Part shown: piece after piece, positions 9,019 through 20,072 of the stretch
Numbering within the stretch: the stretch's first letter is position 1
Layout: each line of letters starts with the position of its first letter
From: Chromobacterium violaceum ATCC 12472
GTDB lineage: Bacteria > Pseudomonadota > Gammaproteobacteria > Burkholderiales > Chromobacteriaceae
Direction of reading: 5' to 3'
DNA: 64,000 nt
Assembly: GCF_000007705.1 (NCBI RefSeq)
Contig: NC_005085.1
Coordinates: forward strand, 620,001-684,000
Made by a program: the position numbers and the translations under genes
Notes under the pieces: model-generated
Databases searched by the model: none
Told to the model about the DNA's origin: nothing
The model's input: the letters and a program-made list of their open reading frames with translations, nothing else

Positions 9019-10008
9019 TCAGAAACGGTAGCCCAAGCCCACGGATATCTCGCGGACATGCGCGTCGAAATAGGCGAGATCGGAACTTGAGCGTCCATAG
9101 TTGCCGCTGAGAAAGGCGGACCAAGCCTTGGCGCCGAACAGGTTTTTCCGGGTCAGGCCCAGGCTGAGCAAGGCCTCGCGGCTATCCGCCTTCTGGCTGG
9201 CGAACAGCGGGTTGCCCGCTTGATAGCGGGTGCTGGCGGCTGCGAGGGAAGCGTTTCCTTCCCAGTCCACGCCCTTGTAGGCGTAAGCCAGCTGCATGCC
9301 GTAACGCTTAGTGCTCATGGCCTTGCCATCCAGATCGCTGCGCGCATAAATCAGACCGGGCGTCAGCGTGTGCTCGCCTGCTCCATCCAGTTTCCAGGCG
9401 TAGCCCAGTTGCGCGCCATAGTTGTTGCCGTTGCGTTTGAGCAGGGCTTGATTGGCAAGGGACGCGCCTTGCGCCTGCCCGCTTTGCTCATTGTCCAGCT
9501 TTTGGCGAGAGTAGTTGATGCTGACGCGGAACGGTGTTTCCAGAATCTCGGACCAGCCCAGCATCAGGCCGACGTTTTTGAGCTTGCCGTCTTGGCGGAC
9601 GCGATTCAGCGCATAGGGGTCAAGCCAGACTTCGCTTTCGCCATAGGTTAGCGCCGCGGCGAACGTGCCGGCTTGCGGCAGTTGCTGTCGGACGCCGAGT
9701 TGCAGGCCGCCGCCGGCGGCGAAAGTACTGGTATTCGTGGGAGATATGAATAGTTGGGTGCCTGTGTTCGCCAGGGTATAGCTGAACTCGCCGTCGATAA
9801 GAGGCGCGGTTCCGGATTGCGATGCGGGCGATTGCGTCAGGCTGTTGGCGATGGGATGGCCATCATTGGGCGCTTTGAGAAAGTTGCTGGCCAGCTGGTA
9901 GTGGCTGACGCCTAGCTGAAGGTGGCCGGAAAAACCGTTTTGTTCGTTTTCCGCCGCGGCAGCCAGCATGGGTGCGCTCAACAATATTAATAGGGCATAA
10001 TGTTTCAT
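9019..10008 (-). CDS. DUF2860-like outer membrane beta-barrel protein
   Basis: This 329-residue protein has a signal peptide (cleavage near AAAA-EN, residue 19). The rest consists of alternating amphipathic beta strands, ending with aromatic 'VGLGYRF', the C-terminal signal for outer membrane barrel assembly. The opening 'GFSGHLQLGVSHYQLASNF' resembles DUF2860 proteins, known mainly from Vibrio. It is divergent from a two-component system across about 220 bases, so regulation by that system is plausible but unproven. Substrate unknown; it could be a porin or small-molecule channel. Confidence 0.75.
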   Translation of the reverse strand: MKHYALLILLSAPMLAAAAENEQNGFSGHLQLGVSHYQLASNFLKAPNDGHPIANSLTQSPASQSGTAPLIDGEFSYTLANTGTQLFISPTNTSTFAAGGGLQLGVRQQLPQAGTFAAALTYGESEVWLDPYALNRVRQDGKLKNVGLMLGWSEILETPFRVSINYSRQKLDNEQSGQAQGASLANQALLKRNGNNYGAQLGYAWKLDGAGEHTLTPGLIYARSDLDGKAMSTKRYGMQLAYAYKGVDWEGNASLAAASTRYQAGNPLFASQKADSREALLSLGLTRKNLFGAKAWSAFLSGNYGRSSSDLAYFDAHVREISVGLGYRF

Positions 10009-10232
10009 TGAATCATTCTCTTGATGTCATCAGAAAGGCGCGGCGGTTGGGCAGCGTGTCCATTTCGTTGGTTTGAGATGGCTGGATTGCTCGCTTGCCC
10101 CTGCAATGTCATTGTAATTTTTGTCTGTGCCAGCAAATGAAATGGCAAGACACAACCATCCTGTCCGCGTGGCCCTAGTATGAGGGGGGCAACCTTTAGC
10201 TAAGCCAAAGATTTCACTGGCGAGAACGACAT

Positions 10233-10889
10233 ATGCATTTATTGATCATTGAGGATGATTTGGATCTGGGTCGGGCCTTGCAGGCCGCGCTGAAGGCTGA
10301 GGCGGCGACGACCGAGTGGGCGCGCAAGCTGGCGGATGCCGATGCCTTGTTCGAGCCGGACCGTTTCGATTGCGTGTTGCTGGATTTGAGCCTGCCAGAC
10401 GGCAGCGGCTTGGAATTATTGCGCGCCTGGCGCGCCAGGCAAATCACCGTGCCGGTGATCATGATCACGGCCAGCGCCGATTTGAGCGACAAATTGGCGG
10501 GGCTGGACGATGGCGCCGATGATTATCTGTGCAAGCCATTCGCGGTGTCGGAAATGGTGTCGCGGGTGCGGGCGGTGTGCCGCCGCAGCGCGCGGCAGGC
10601 TAGCGAAATATGGAGTCTGGGCGCGCTCAGCCTCAAACCCAGCGCGCATCTGGCTTGGCTGGATGGTTCGGCGCTGGACTTGTCGCCGCGTGAGTTCCGC
10701 TTGCTAGTGGAACTGGCGCGCGATCCCAGCCGCATCGTGTCGAAAACTTTGTTGGGCCAGCGCCTGGAGCCGCTGGGCGATGTCGTGGATGGCGCGACCA
10801 TAGAAGTGCATCTGTCGAATCTGCGGCGCAAGATAGGCGCCGAACGCATCCGCACCGTGCGCGGCGTGGGTTATCAATATGTGGTTTAA
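10233..10889 (+). CDS. OmpR/PhoB-type response regulator
   Basis: This 218-residue protein has a receiver domain at residues 1-115 with acidic Glu7/Asp8/Asp9, phosphoacceptor Asp51 in 'VLLDLSLPDGSG' and Lys in 'YLCKPF' near residue 101. A winged-helix DNA-binding domain follows ('LSPREFRLLVELARDPSRIVS' to 'RTVRGVGYQYVV'). It overlaps the histidine kinase gene by 11 bases. The divergent DUF2860 outer membrane gene is a likely target (inference). Confidence 0.95.
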   Translation: MHLLIIEDDLDLGRALQAALKAEAATTEWARKLADADALFEPDRFDCVLLDLSLPDGSGLELLRAWRARQITVPVIMITASADLSDKLAGLDDGADDYLCKPFAVSEMVSRVRAVCRRSARQASEIWSLGALSLKPSAHLAWLDGSALDLSPREFRLLVELARDPSRIVSKTLLGQRLEPLGDVVDGATIEVHLSNLRRKIGAERIRTVRGVGYQYVV

Positions 10890-12282
10890 GCGGCTGGCGG
10901 ACGGTTTGGCGCCGTCGCTGACGAGGCGAGTCTTGCTGGCGTTGTTGCTGGCTTTCGCCTTGATCTGGCTGGTGCTGGTCGGGCGGGAATACCAGGAGTC
11001 AAGGTCATCGGAATCCCGCCGCCAAGTTTTGTGGAGAGTGGCCGATCTGATTTCCGTGGCGCTGTCGCCTGGCCGAATGGAGCGCAATCGACAGGCCTTG
11101 GAGACGGCGGATCGCTTGTTCAACGCATCGCGGCGCATCAATGTGGCTTCCAAGGTCGAGGTCGATTACCCGGGCGATTTGTTGATTTCCGCGCGCACGC
11201 GGCAAGGCGAGCGGATCTACGCTTCGCCGGGCGTCCCAACCATCGCGTTGCCAGCCCGCGATTTGAATAAGGGCGTGGTGCAGCTGCGAGGAAAAGCGTA
11301 TCGGGTGGCGGAGCGTCTCTATCCTGCTGGATATTTGACGGTGTTCGAGCCGGTGATTCCAGACGAGGAAGTGCTGCCTTTTCTCACGAAGCAATATATC
11401 GCGCCCCTGGCTATCTCTTTTTCCTTAGTCCTGCTGCCGCTGTGGCTCGCCATTTCGCGCGGCTTGCTGCCGCTGAGGCGCTTGGCCGATTATCTGAACC
11501 GTCGCGCCTCCGATGATTTTTCTCCTTTGTCCATGCGCTTGCCTTACCGGGAGTTGAAGCCGATTGTTCAGGCGCTGGACCAGCTGCTAAGGCGCAGCCG
11601 CGACAGCATCGCCCGCGAACGCGCCATCGTGCAGGATGCCGCGCATGAGATGTGTACGCCGTTGGCGGTGATTTCCACGCAGGCGCATGCTTTGGTCCGC
11701 GAGGCGGATGCCGAAGCCAGGCAGCAAAACCTGGCCGCTTTGGAGCAGGCTTTGGCCCGCCATTCGCATTTGGTGCAGCAGCTGTTGCGGCTGGCGGCGC
11801 TGGAGAGGGGTGAGGGCGAGCGTCCGCAGATGGTGGATCTGGTCGAGGTGGCGCGCAATGCCTTGATCGGTCTGTCGCCACGGGCGGAGGCGAAGGGCAT
11901 GGAGCTGGAACTGGACTCCCCTGACGGCTTGCCGGTTAACTTGGCCCAGATTTCCTTTCTTTCCATTCTGGACAATTTGCTGTCCAACGCGGTGGCGTAT
12001 GGACGCGCAGGTGGGCGCATTCGCGTGCGTCTAGCCGTTATTGGCGAGCGAGTCGAGCTGGAGGTGGCGGATGATGGGCCGGGCATCGCGCTTGAGGACA
12101 GGCCGCATTTATTCGAACGCTTCTATCGCGGCAAGGCAGTGTCCGCGCCGGGTTCAGGTTTGGGGCTGGCTATTGTCTGGCAAGCCGCGCATGCTCAGGG
12201 CGGCCGCGTGCAATTGAAAGAGGGCTTGGAGGGGCGAGGCGTCGCTTTTTGTGTCAGTTTGCCCTTGTCGAGGCCGGTTTAG
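10879..12282 (+). CDS. Sensor histidine kinase
   Basis: This 467-residue inner membrane kinase has membrane helices at about residues 18-36 and 170-190 enclosing a periplasmic sensor region, then a HAMP-like linker. The phosphoacceptor is His256 in 'DAAHEMCTPLAVI'; the usual H-box has R rather than C before TPL. Nucleotide-binding boxes are an N box 'SILDNLLSNAVAYGR', G1 'VADDGPGIA' and G2 'GSGLGLAI'. It is cotranscribed with the response regulator. The stimulus is unknown. Confidence 0.95.
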   Translation: MWFKRLADGLAPSLTRRVLLALLLAFALIWLVLVGREYQESRSSESRRQVLWRVADLISVALSPGRMERNRQALETADRLFNASRRINVASKVEVDYPGDLLISARTRQGERIYASPGVPTIALPARDLNKGVVQLRGKAYRVAERLYPAGYLTVFEPVIPDEEVLPFLTKQYIAPLAISFSLVLLPLWLAISRGLLPLRRLADYLNRRASDDFSPLSMRLPYRELKPIVQALDQLLRRSRDSIARERAIVQDAAHEMCTPLAVISTQAHALVREADAEARQQNLAALEQALARHSHLVQQLLRLAALERGEGERPQMVDLVEVARNALIGLSPRAEAKGMELELDSPDGLPVNLAQISFLSILDNLLSNAVAYGRAGGRIRVRLAVIGERVELEVADDGPGIALEDRPHLFERFYRGKAVSAPGSGLGLAIVWQAAHAQGGRVQLKEGLEGRGVAFCVSLPLSRPV

Positions 12283-12383
12283 CGGCGGACTCAAGCTTGT
12301 CCAAGCGCCAGAAGGCGCTTTTCTTTTGCATAAAATTATACAATTTGTCTAAAAAATAATGTTGGACATGTCTTGTGACGAAT

Positions 12384-12438
12384 TTGACACACAGATTTCC
12401 TATCTGATTTGACCTTATGTCACACGTTTGAGTAGTCT
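12384..12438 (+). promoter_or_regulatory. Candidate leuA promoter region
   Basis: The AT-rich gap upstream of leuA contains TTGACA at 12384-12389 and TTGACC at 12409-12414. The second has a possible -10 (TAGTCT, 12433-12438) after an 18-base spacer. The -10 match is modest, so this is a candidate only. Confidence 0.35.
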
Positions 12439-12467
12439 GATTCAAAACATGCTGCAGGAGCACATTG

Positions 12468-14255
<1,788 letters not shown>

Positions 14256-14451
14256 GCCGACTGGCTGAAGTTTCCCGGCGCGGCGGTTCGCCGCCGAGGG
14301 GAGGCGGCAAGGTTTTCCATCCCGTTCTTGTCGTTGCGCCCCGCGGCTCGAGCCGCCAAGCCAAAAGGCTTTCACTCCATCCCGCGTGAAATCCTGCGCA
14401 GGCCTATCCGGCCGAACTCATCGCGCCCACGCCCACAAGGCCGACGGCACG

Positions 14452-14474
14452 ACGCCGACCCACAAGGTCGGCGT
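14452..14474. repeat. Inverted repeat between leuA and a membrane protein gene
   Basis: Arms ACGCCGACC and GGTCGGCGT flank a five-base loop near the convergent ends of leuA and the leftward membrane protein gene. No T run follows, so it is at best a weak bidirectional terminator. The rest of the 14256-14503 gap shows nothing else clear apart from a GGCGG-TTCG-CCGCC hairpin near 14282. Confidence 0.45.
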
Positions 14475-14503
14475 TGGCACGTCGAGGGCGCGATCCCCCC
14501 GAC

Positions 14504-14947
14504 TCAGGAAAACTGGAACGATTGCGCCGGCTGCAGCTGTTTGCGCAGCGCCGCCATCTTGGTCCAGTGGATGACCCACATCACGATCGCCGGAATGAAG
14601 ACCAGCAGATTGAGATAGGGGATGAAACACAGCGCCTGCAGGATCACCAGGGCCAGACTGATGCCGAAGCCGCCGTCGCCGCCCGCCTGGCGCGCGGACA
14701 GATCCTTCTTGATCGAGGTGGACAGCAGCAGCGCGAAAACCATCCACCAGACCAGGCCCAGCACGGGGATCAGCGCCAGCCAGATCAGCGCGCCGTTGAA
14801 CGGCCGGTTCTGCTCGCTGACCGCGTCCATGGTCTTGTGCAGTGTGAGAAAGTAGAACACCTGGGCAATCAGCGCCAGAACGCCGAGCGCCAGCATCGCC
14901 ATGATGCCCATGCCCGCGATCAAGGTGACGATGTCGTCATCCGCCAT
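14504..14947 (-). CDS. Small integral membrane protein of unknown function (paralogue A)
   Basis: This 147-residue protein has about four membrane helices (near residues 10-35, 50-75, 90-110 and 110-130). Diagnostic blocks shared with the next gene are 'IFYFLTLH(K/Q)TM', 'LIWLALIPVLGL', 'GISLALVILQALCFIPYLNLL' and 'IHWTKMAALRKQLQPAQ'. I do not recognise the family. The two genes are the same length and adjacent, so they arose by tandem duplication. Confidence 0.75.
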   Translation of the reverse strand: MADDDIVTLIAGMGIMAMLALGVLALIAQVFYFLTLHKTMDAVSEQNRPFNGALIWLALIPVLGLVWWMVFALLLSTSIKKDLSARQAGGDGGFGISLALVILQALCFIPYLNLLVFIPAIVMWVIHWTKMAALRKQLQPAQSFQFS

Positions 14948-15094
14948 GCTTGTCTCCGGAAAGTCGTGAAAACTTTCGATCGTATCATGACGATGGTTTC
15001 ATTATCACGATTTGTTAATATTTTTGACATGGCCGCGAGTGGGCCGGCATGTGACGCCGGGTGGAACGGGAGCGCATTCCGGCCTTGCCGGCGG

Positions 15095-15538
15095 CTATAC
15101 CGCCAGCGCCGCCTGGGCGGGCTGCAGCAGCTTGCGGTAGCCGGCCATCTTCACCCAGTGGACGATCCAGAGCACCAACGCCGGGATGGCGGCCAGCAGG
15201 TTGACGTAGGGTATGAAGCACAGCACCTGCAGGATCACCAGCGCCAGGCTGACGCCGAAAGCGCCGTTGCCCGGCAGCTGCCGCTGCGCCAGCTCCTTTT
15301 TCAGCGCGCTGGACAGGAGCAGGATGTAGACCATGTACCAGATCAGGCCCAGGCCGGGCGCCAGCGCCAGCCAGATCAAGCCACCAGCCAGCGGACGGCG
15401 CGTTTCGTCCACCGAATTCATCGTCTGATGCAGGGTCAGGAAATAGAAGATGCTGACGGCCAGCACCAGCGCGCCTACCACCACCAGCACCATGATGCCC
15501 ATGCCGGCCAGCGCGGCCAACGCTTCGTTCTCTTTCAT
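15095..15538 (-). CDS. Small integral membrane protein of unknown function (paralogue B)
   Basis: This 147-residue paralogue of the neighbouring gene has the same helix layout and the same blocks ('IFYFLTLHQTM', 'GVSLALVILQVLCFIPYVNLL', 'VHWVKMAGYRKLLQPAQ'). Start ATG at 15538 follows an AGGAA site; a longer in-frame start at 15553 is possible. The conserved C-terminal 'LLQPAQ' tail and conserved prolines in the loops may matter for function. The 147-base gap between the copies suggests separate transcription is possible. Confidence 0.75.
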   Translation of the reverse strand: MKENEALAALAGMGIMVLVVVGALVLAVSIFYFLTLHQTMNSVDETRRPLAGGLIWLALAPGLGLIWYMVYILLLSSALKKELAQRQLPGNGAFGVSLALVILQVLCFIPYVNLLAAIPALVLWIVHWVKMAGYRKLLQPAQAALAV

Positions 15539-15756
15539 CGGAGTTCCTAGCAAATTGGGGAAAGTGATTTTGGCATGGCGACGGCCTACCCATTTGTGGA
15601 CACCTGACCTTTATGCTTGAGCGGCACGGCATGCCGAATCTTCGGCGACGGGCGCCGCTAGGAAGAGAGGGCTGGAAGATCGGCGGCGGTTGGTGTAGAA
15701 CGTCGGTCCCGGCGCACGAGAAACGCCGGCAAGGACAAACCATATCGGGAGCAAGC

Positions 15757-16389
15757 ATGAGCCAAGGCTATTTCATCACCGGCACCGACACCGAGATCGG
15801 CAAGACCCATGCCGCCGTCGAGCTGATCCATCTGCATCAGGGCCAGGGCAAGACCGTGCTGGCGATGAAGCCGGTGGCGTCCGGCTGCGAGGTCCTGCCC
15901 GATGGCCGCTGGCTGAACGATGATGTGGCGAGGCTGACCGCCGCCACCGGGCAGACCGACCTGGAGCTGATGAACCCCTATCGCTTCCTGCCCCCGGTAT
16001 CGCCCCACATCGCCGCGCGCGAGGCCGGCGTGGAAATCGAGCTGCCGCGCATCGCCGATCATTACCGACGCTTGAGCGGCCAGGCCGACATCGTGCTGGT
16101 GGAGGGGGCGGGCGGCTGGCTGGCCCCGTTGTCCGACAGCCTCTTCATGGCTGACCTGGCGCAGGCGCTGGCCTTGCCGGTGATCCTGGTCGTCGGCATG
16201 CGGCTGGGCTGCATCAATCACGCCTTGCTGACGGCGCGGGCGGTGCGGGACAGCGGGCTGGAGCTGGCCGGCTGGGTGGCGAACTGCGTCCAGCCGCCGC
16301 AAGCGGCGTACGCGGAAAACCTGGACACCTTGCGGCGGCACATCCCGGCGCCGCTGCTGCTGGAAATCCCCTACCGGCCGGCGGACTAA
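15757..16389 (+). CDS. bioD: ATP-dependent dethiobiotin synthetase
   Basis: Closes the ureido ring to make dethiobiotin from diaminopelargonate, CO2 and ATP in biotin synthesis. The protein has 210 residues. The P-loop is 'GTDTEIGKT' at about residues 8-16, the catalytic lysine is in 'AMKPVASGC', and 'VEGAGGWLAPLS' is the family motif. ATG 15757 follows GGGAG; an in-frame upstream start at 15613 lacks support. No other bio gene is adjacent, so bioD is separated from the rest of the pathway here. Confidence 0.95.
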   Translation: MSQGYFITGTDTEIGKTHAAVELIHLHQGQGKTVLAMKPVASGCEVLPDGRWLNDDVARLTAATGQTDLELMNPYRFLPPVSPHIAAREAGVEIELPRIADHYRRLSGQADIVLVEGAGGWLAPLSDSLFMADLAQALALPVILVVGMRLGCINHALLTARAVRDSGLELAGWVANCVQPPQAAYAENLDTLRRHIPAPLLLEIPYRPAD

Positions 16390-16563
16390 GCGCTTTCCAT
16401 GCGGGCGGCCCCGCCGCCCATGCCTTTGTCCGCGCGCATTGCGCCGCGTCATGACGTCTTCTTGTTTTTCTTGACATTGCTCCTACGATGAAAGCATGCC
16501 GGCGACAAGCCGGTGCTTGTGCATGCAGTGCATTGTGTCGGTCGTTTTGACCTAGGGGGCAAC

Positions 16564-17679
16564 ATGTCTTGTTTGCGCATACCGCTATGCCTGCTGCTGG
16601 CCATTCAGAGCGCGGCCGCGGCCGAATTCAATCTGCAGCAGCCGGTCACCCCTCTGGCCCGGACTGAATATCACCTGCATACCATGTTGCTGGTCGTCAC
16701 CGGCGTGATCTTCGCCGTGGTGTTCCTGGTAATGCTGTATTCCATCTTCCATCACCGCAAGTCGGCCGGCAACGAGGCCAAGCAGTTCCATGAGAACACC
16801 ACGGTGGAAATCATCTGGACCGTGGTGCCGCTGCTGATTCTGGTGATCATCGCGGTGCCGGCCACCCGCGCGGTGCTGGCGCAGAAGAGCACGCGCAGCG
16901 AGGACATGACCATCAAGATCACCGGCTACCAGTGGAAGTGGCGCTACGACTACCTGGACGACAATTTCGGCTATGTCAGCCATCTCGCCACGCCGCGCGA
17001 GGCGATAGCCGGCACGGCCCAGAAACCGGCGAATTACCTGCTGGAGGTCGACGAGCCGCTGGTGGTGCCGACCGACCGCAAGATCCGCCTGCTGTTGACC
17101 GCCAACGACGTGATCCACTCCTGGTGGGTGCCGCAGCTGGGCGTCAAGCAGGACGCCATTCCCGGCTTCCTGCGCGACAGCTGGATGCTGATCGAAAAGC
17201 CCGGGGTCTACCGCGGCCAGTGCTCGGAGCTGTGCGGCAAGGACCACGGCTTCATGCCCATCGTGGTGGAAGCCAAGGCGCCGGCCGATTATGAGAAATG
17301 GCGCGCGGCCAAGCTCAAGCAGATGGCCGCCGCCGCGGACGATCCCAACAAGGTATGGAAGCTGGAAGACCTGAAGGCGCGCGGCGAGAAGGTGTACGCC
17401 CAGAACTGCGTGCCCTGTCACCAGGCCAACGGCAAAGGGATCCCGGGGACGTTCCCGGCGCTGGACGGCTCCCCCATCGCCACCGGCGACAAGGCCGGCC
17501 ACATCGAGATCGTGCTGTTCGGCGGCAAGAAGAATCCGGCGATGGCGGCCTGGGGCAAGCAATTGTCCGATACCGACATCGCGGCTGTGATCACCTACGA
17601 GCGCAACAGCTGGGGCAACCATACCGGCCAGGCCGTGCAGCCCAAGGAAGTGAAGGCTGCGCGCGGCAAGGCGGCATAA
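16564..17679 (+). CDS. coxB: Cytochrome c oxidase subunit II with fused cytochrome c domain (caa3 type)
   Basis: Electron entry subunit of an aa3/caa3-type terminal oxidase. The 371-residue protein has a signal peptide (MSCLRIPLCLLLAIQSAAAA) and two membrane helices at about 45-70 and 85-110. The CuA domain has ligands in 'HSWWVPQLG' and 'QCSELCGKDHGFMPI'. A C-terminal class I cytochrome c domain has 'CVPCH' haem attachment and a distal Met in 'NPAMAAW'. Start ATG 16564 follows a GGGGG site. The fused haem domain suggests soluble cytochrome c docking is partly bypassed. Confidence 0.95.
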   Translation: MSCLRIPLCLLLAIQSAAAAEFNLQQPVTPLARTEYHLHTMLLVVTGVIFAVVFLVMLYSIFHHRKSAGNEAKQFHENTTVEIIWTVVPLLILVIIAVPATRAVLAQKSTRSEDMTIKITGYQWKWRYDYLDDNFGYVSHLATPREAIAGTAQKPANYLLEVDEPLVVPTDRKIRLLLTANDVIHSWWVPQLGVKQDAIPGFLRDSWMLIEKPGVYRGQCSELCGKDHGFMPIVVEAKAPADYEKWRAAKLKQMAAAADDPNKVWKLEDLKARGEKVYAQNCVPCHQANGKGIPGTFPALDGSPIATGDKAGHIEIVLFGGKKNPAMAAWGKQLSDTDIAAVITYERNSWGNHTGQAVQPKEVKAARGKAA

Positions 17680-17692
17680 GGAGTCGGATCTC

Positions 17693-19330
17693 ATGGCAAT
17701 CGCGGAAACCACCCACGCCGGCGGCGCCCATCACGGCAAGCCGCACGGCATCGCCCGCTGGCTGATGGCCACCAACCACAAGGACATCGGCACGATGTAC
17801 CTGTGGTTTTCGTTCACGATGTTCCTCACCGGCGGCGTGCTGGCGCTGTGCATACGCGCCGAGCTGTTCAGCCCAGGCCTGCGCTTCTTTGAGCCGGAGC
17901 TGTTCAATCAGCTCACCACGCTGCACGGCCTGATCATGGTGTTCGGCGCCATCATGCCGGCCTTCACCGGCATGGCCAACTGGATGCTGCCGCTGATGAT
18001 AGGCGCGCCGGACATGGCCTTCGCGCGGATGAACAACTGGAGCTTCTGGCTGCTGCCGCCGGCGGCGCTGTTGCTGCTGCTGTCGTTCGCGGTGCCGGGC
18101 GGCGCGGCCGCGGCCGGCTGGACGCTGTACGCGCCGCTGTCCACGCAGATGGGCATGGGCATGGATCTGACCATCTTCGCCATCCACATCCTGGGCATCA
18201 GCTCCATCATGGGATCGATCAACATCATCGTCACCATCCTGAACCTGCGCGCGCCGGGCATGACGCTGATGAAGATGCCGATGTTCGCCTGGGCTTCGCT
18301 GATCACCGCCTACCTGATCATCGCCGTGATGCCGGTGCTGGCCGGCGCGGTGACCATGGTGCTGACCGACCGCCACTTCGGCACTCACTTCTTCAACGCG
18401 GCCGGCGGCGGCGACCCCATCCTCTACCAGCATGTGTTCTGGTTTTTCGGCCATCCCGAGGTCTACATCATGGCGCTGCCGGCCTTCGGCATCGTCAGCC
18501 AGGTGATTCCCACCTTCTCCCGAAAGCCGCTGTTCGGCTACACCTCGATGGTGTACGCCACCAGCTCCATCGGCATCCTGTCCTTCATGGTGTGGGCGCA
18601 CCACATGTTCGTCACCGGCATGGCGGCCACCGCGCAGCTGTTCTTCATGTACGCGACGATGCTGATCGCCGTGCCTACCGGCGTGAAGGTGTTCAACTGG
18701 ATCGCCACCATGTGGGAGGGGGCGATGAGCTTCGAGACGCCGATGCTGTTCGCTATCGGCTTCATCCTGCTGTTCACCATCGGCGGCCTGTCCGGCATCA
18801 CGCTCAGCGTGGCGGCGGTGGACATCCAGCTGCACGCCAGCTACTACGTGGTCGCCCACTTCCATTACGTGCTGGTGGCCGGCGCGCTGTTCAGCCTGTT
18901 TTCCGCGATCTACTACTGGTTCCCCAAGATGAGCGGCCGGATGTACGACGAGAAACTGGGTAAGCTGCATTTCTGGTGGTCGATGATCTGGTTCAACGTC
19001 ACCTTCTTCCCGATGCACTTCCTGGGTCTGGCCGGCATGCCGCGGCGCATCCCCGACTACGCGCTGCAATTCACCGACTTCAACCGCATCGCCAGCGTCG
19101 GCGCCTTCATGTTCGGCCTGGGCCAGCTGATCTTCCTGTACAACATCCTGCATGCGCTGCGCCACGGCGAGAAAGCGCCGCACAAGCCCTGGGAAGGCGC
19201 CAACACGCTGGAGTGGGAGCTGCCGACGCCGGCGCCCTACCACAGCTTCGAGCAGGCGCCCAAGGTGGAGGCCGGCGAGAACGGCGTGATCCTGTCCTGC
19301 CAGGAGGGCGGGGCCGGGCATTCTCACTGA
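17693..19330 (+). CDS. ctaD: Cytochrome c oxidase subunit I
   Basis: This 545-residue catalytic subunit has twelve predicted membrane helices. It carries the low-spin haem a ligand ('TTLHGLIMVFGAIMP'), the His-Tyr CuB centre ('FWFFGHPEVYIMALPAFGI'), the two CuB histidines ('VWAHHMFVTG') and the haem ligands in 'ASYYVVAHFHYVLV'. It reduces O2 to water coupled to proton pumping. It lies 13 bases after coxB, in the operon coxB-ctaD-ctaG-DUF2970-ctaE. Confidence 0.98.
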   Translation: MAIAETTHAGGAHHGKPHGIARWLMATNHKDIGTMYLWFSFTMFLTGGVLALCIRAELFSPGLRFFEPELFNQLTTLHGLIMVFGAIMPAFTGMANWMLPLMIGAPDMAFARMNNWSFWLLPPAALLLLLSFAVPGGAAAAGWTLYAPLSTQMGMGMDLTIFAIHILGISSIMGSINIIVTILNLRAPGMTLMKMPMFAWASLITAYLIIAVMPVLAGAVTMVLTDRHFGTHFFNAAGGGDPILYQHVFWFFGHPEVYIMALPAFGIVSQVIPTFSRKPLFGYTSMVYATSSIGILSFMVWAHHMFVTGMAATAQLFFMYATMLIAVPTGVKVFNWIATMWEGAMSFETPMLFAIGFILLFTIGGLSGITLSVAAVDIQLHASYYVVAHFHYVLVAGALFSLFSAIYYWFPKMSGRMYDEKLGKLHFWWSMIWFNVTFFPMHFLGLAGMPRRIPDYALQFTDFNRIASVGAFMFGLGQLIFLYNILHALRHGEKAPHKPWEGANTLEWELPTPAPYHSFEQAPKVEAGENGVILSCQEGGAGHSH

Positions 19331-19340
19331 GGAGGCGGGC

Positions 19341-19883
19341 ATGGACGCGATGGCGATGCGGCAGCGCAATCTACGGCTGGTGAAAAGGCTGGTGCTGATC
19401 GTCGCGCTGATGTTCGCTTTCGCCTGGGCGATGATCCCGCTGTACCGGATCGTCTGCGAACAGACCGGCCTCAACGACATCGTCAAGGCCGACGAGCTGG
19501 AGCGCGGCGATCTGGCCGCCGGCGACGGCGAGGTGCGGATGACCTTCGACTCCACGGTGCAGGCGGGTCTACCCTGGCAGGTGCAGCCGCTGACAACGCA
19601 TCTCAAGGTCAAGCCTGGCACTTTCGTCCAGGTGCAGTACCGGATCACCAATGCCAGCGCGCGCGAAGTGGTGGGGCAGGCGCTGCCGCGCTATCTGCCG
19701 GCAGAGGCGGGAGAGTATGTCAAAAAGCTGGAATGTTTCTGTTTCACCCAGCAGCGTTTCAAGCCGGGCGAGACCCGCACCTTTCCGGTCGTGTTCGTGA
19801 TAGACCGCAAGCTGCCTGCCTCGATCACCAGCATCACGCTGGCCTATACCGTGTTTGACGTGCCGGGCCAGGGAAAGGGATGA
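19341..19883 (+). CDS. ctaG: Cytochrome c oxidase assembly protein CtaG (Cox11 family)
   Basis: Delivers copper to the CuB site of subunit I. The 180-residue protein has one N-terminal membrane helix at about 18-38 and a periplasmic immunoglobulin-like domain. The copper-binding 'KLECFCFTQQRFKPGE' carries the conserved CxC pair at about residues 131-133. A strong GGAGG site precedes the ATG. The stop overlaps the next gene by four bases. Confidence 0.97.
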   Translation: MDAMAMRQRNLRLVKRLVLIVALMFAFAWAMIPLYRIVCEQTGLNDIVKADELERGDLAAGDGEVRMTFDSTVQAGLPWQVQPLTTHLKVKPGTFVQVQYRITNASAREVVGQALPRYLPAEAGEYVKKLECFCFTQQRFKPGETRTFPVVFVIDRKLPASITSITLAYTVFDVPGQGKG

Positions 19884-20062
19884 CCATGAGCTGGGGGCAG
19901 GGAGTCAAGGCGGTGCTGGGCGCTTTCATCGGCGTGCGCAAGGGAGAGGCCTCACAGGTCGACCAGGCGCTCAAGCCGTGGCAGTTGATCGTCACCGCGC
20001 TGGCGCTGGCGGCCGGGCTGATCGCGGCCCTGTTGCTGCTGGTGTCCTGGGTGACCCGCTAG
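19880..20062 (+). CDS. DUF2970 domain small membrane protein
   Basis: This 60-residue protein has an amphipathic N-terminal half ('GVKAVLGAFIGVRKGEASQVD') and one C-terminal membrane helix. DUF2970 genes sit between ctaG and ctaE in many betaproteobacterial oxidase operons, as here. A role in oxidase assembly or as an accessory subunit is inferred from position only. Either of two near-adjacent ATGs (19880 or 19886) could start it. Confidence 0.8.
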   Translation: MTMSWGQGVKAVLGAFIGVRKGEASQVDQALKPWQLIVTALALAAGLIAALLLLVSWVTR

Positions 20063-20072
20063 GAGGAGTGAG

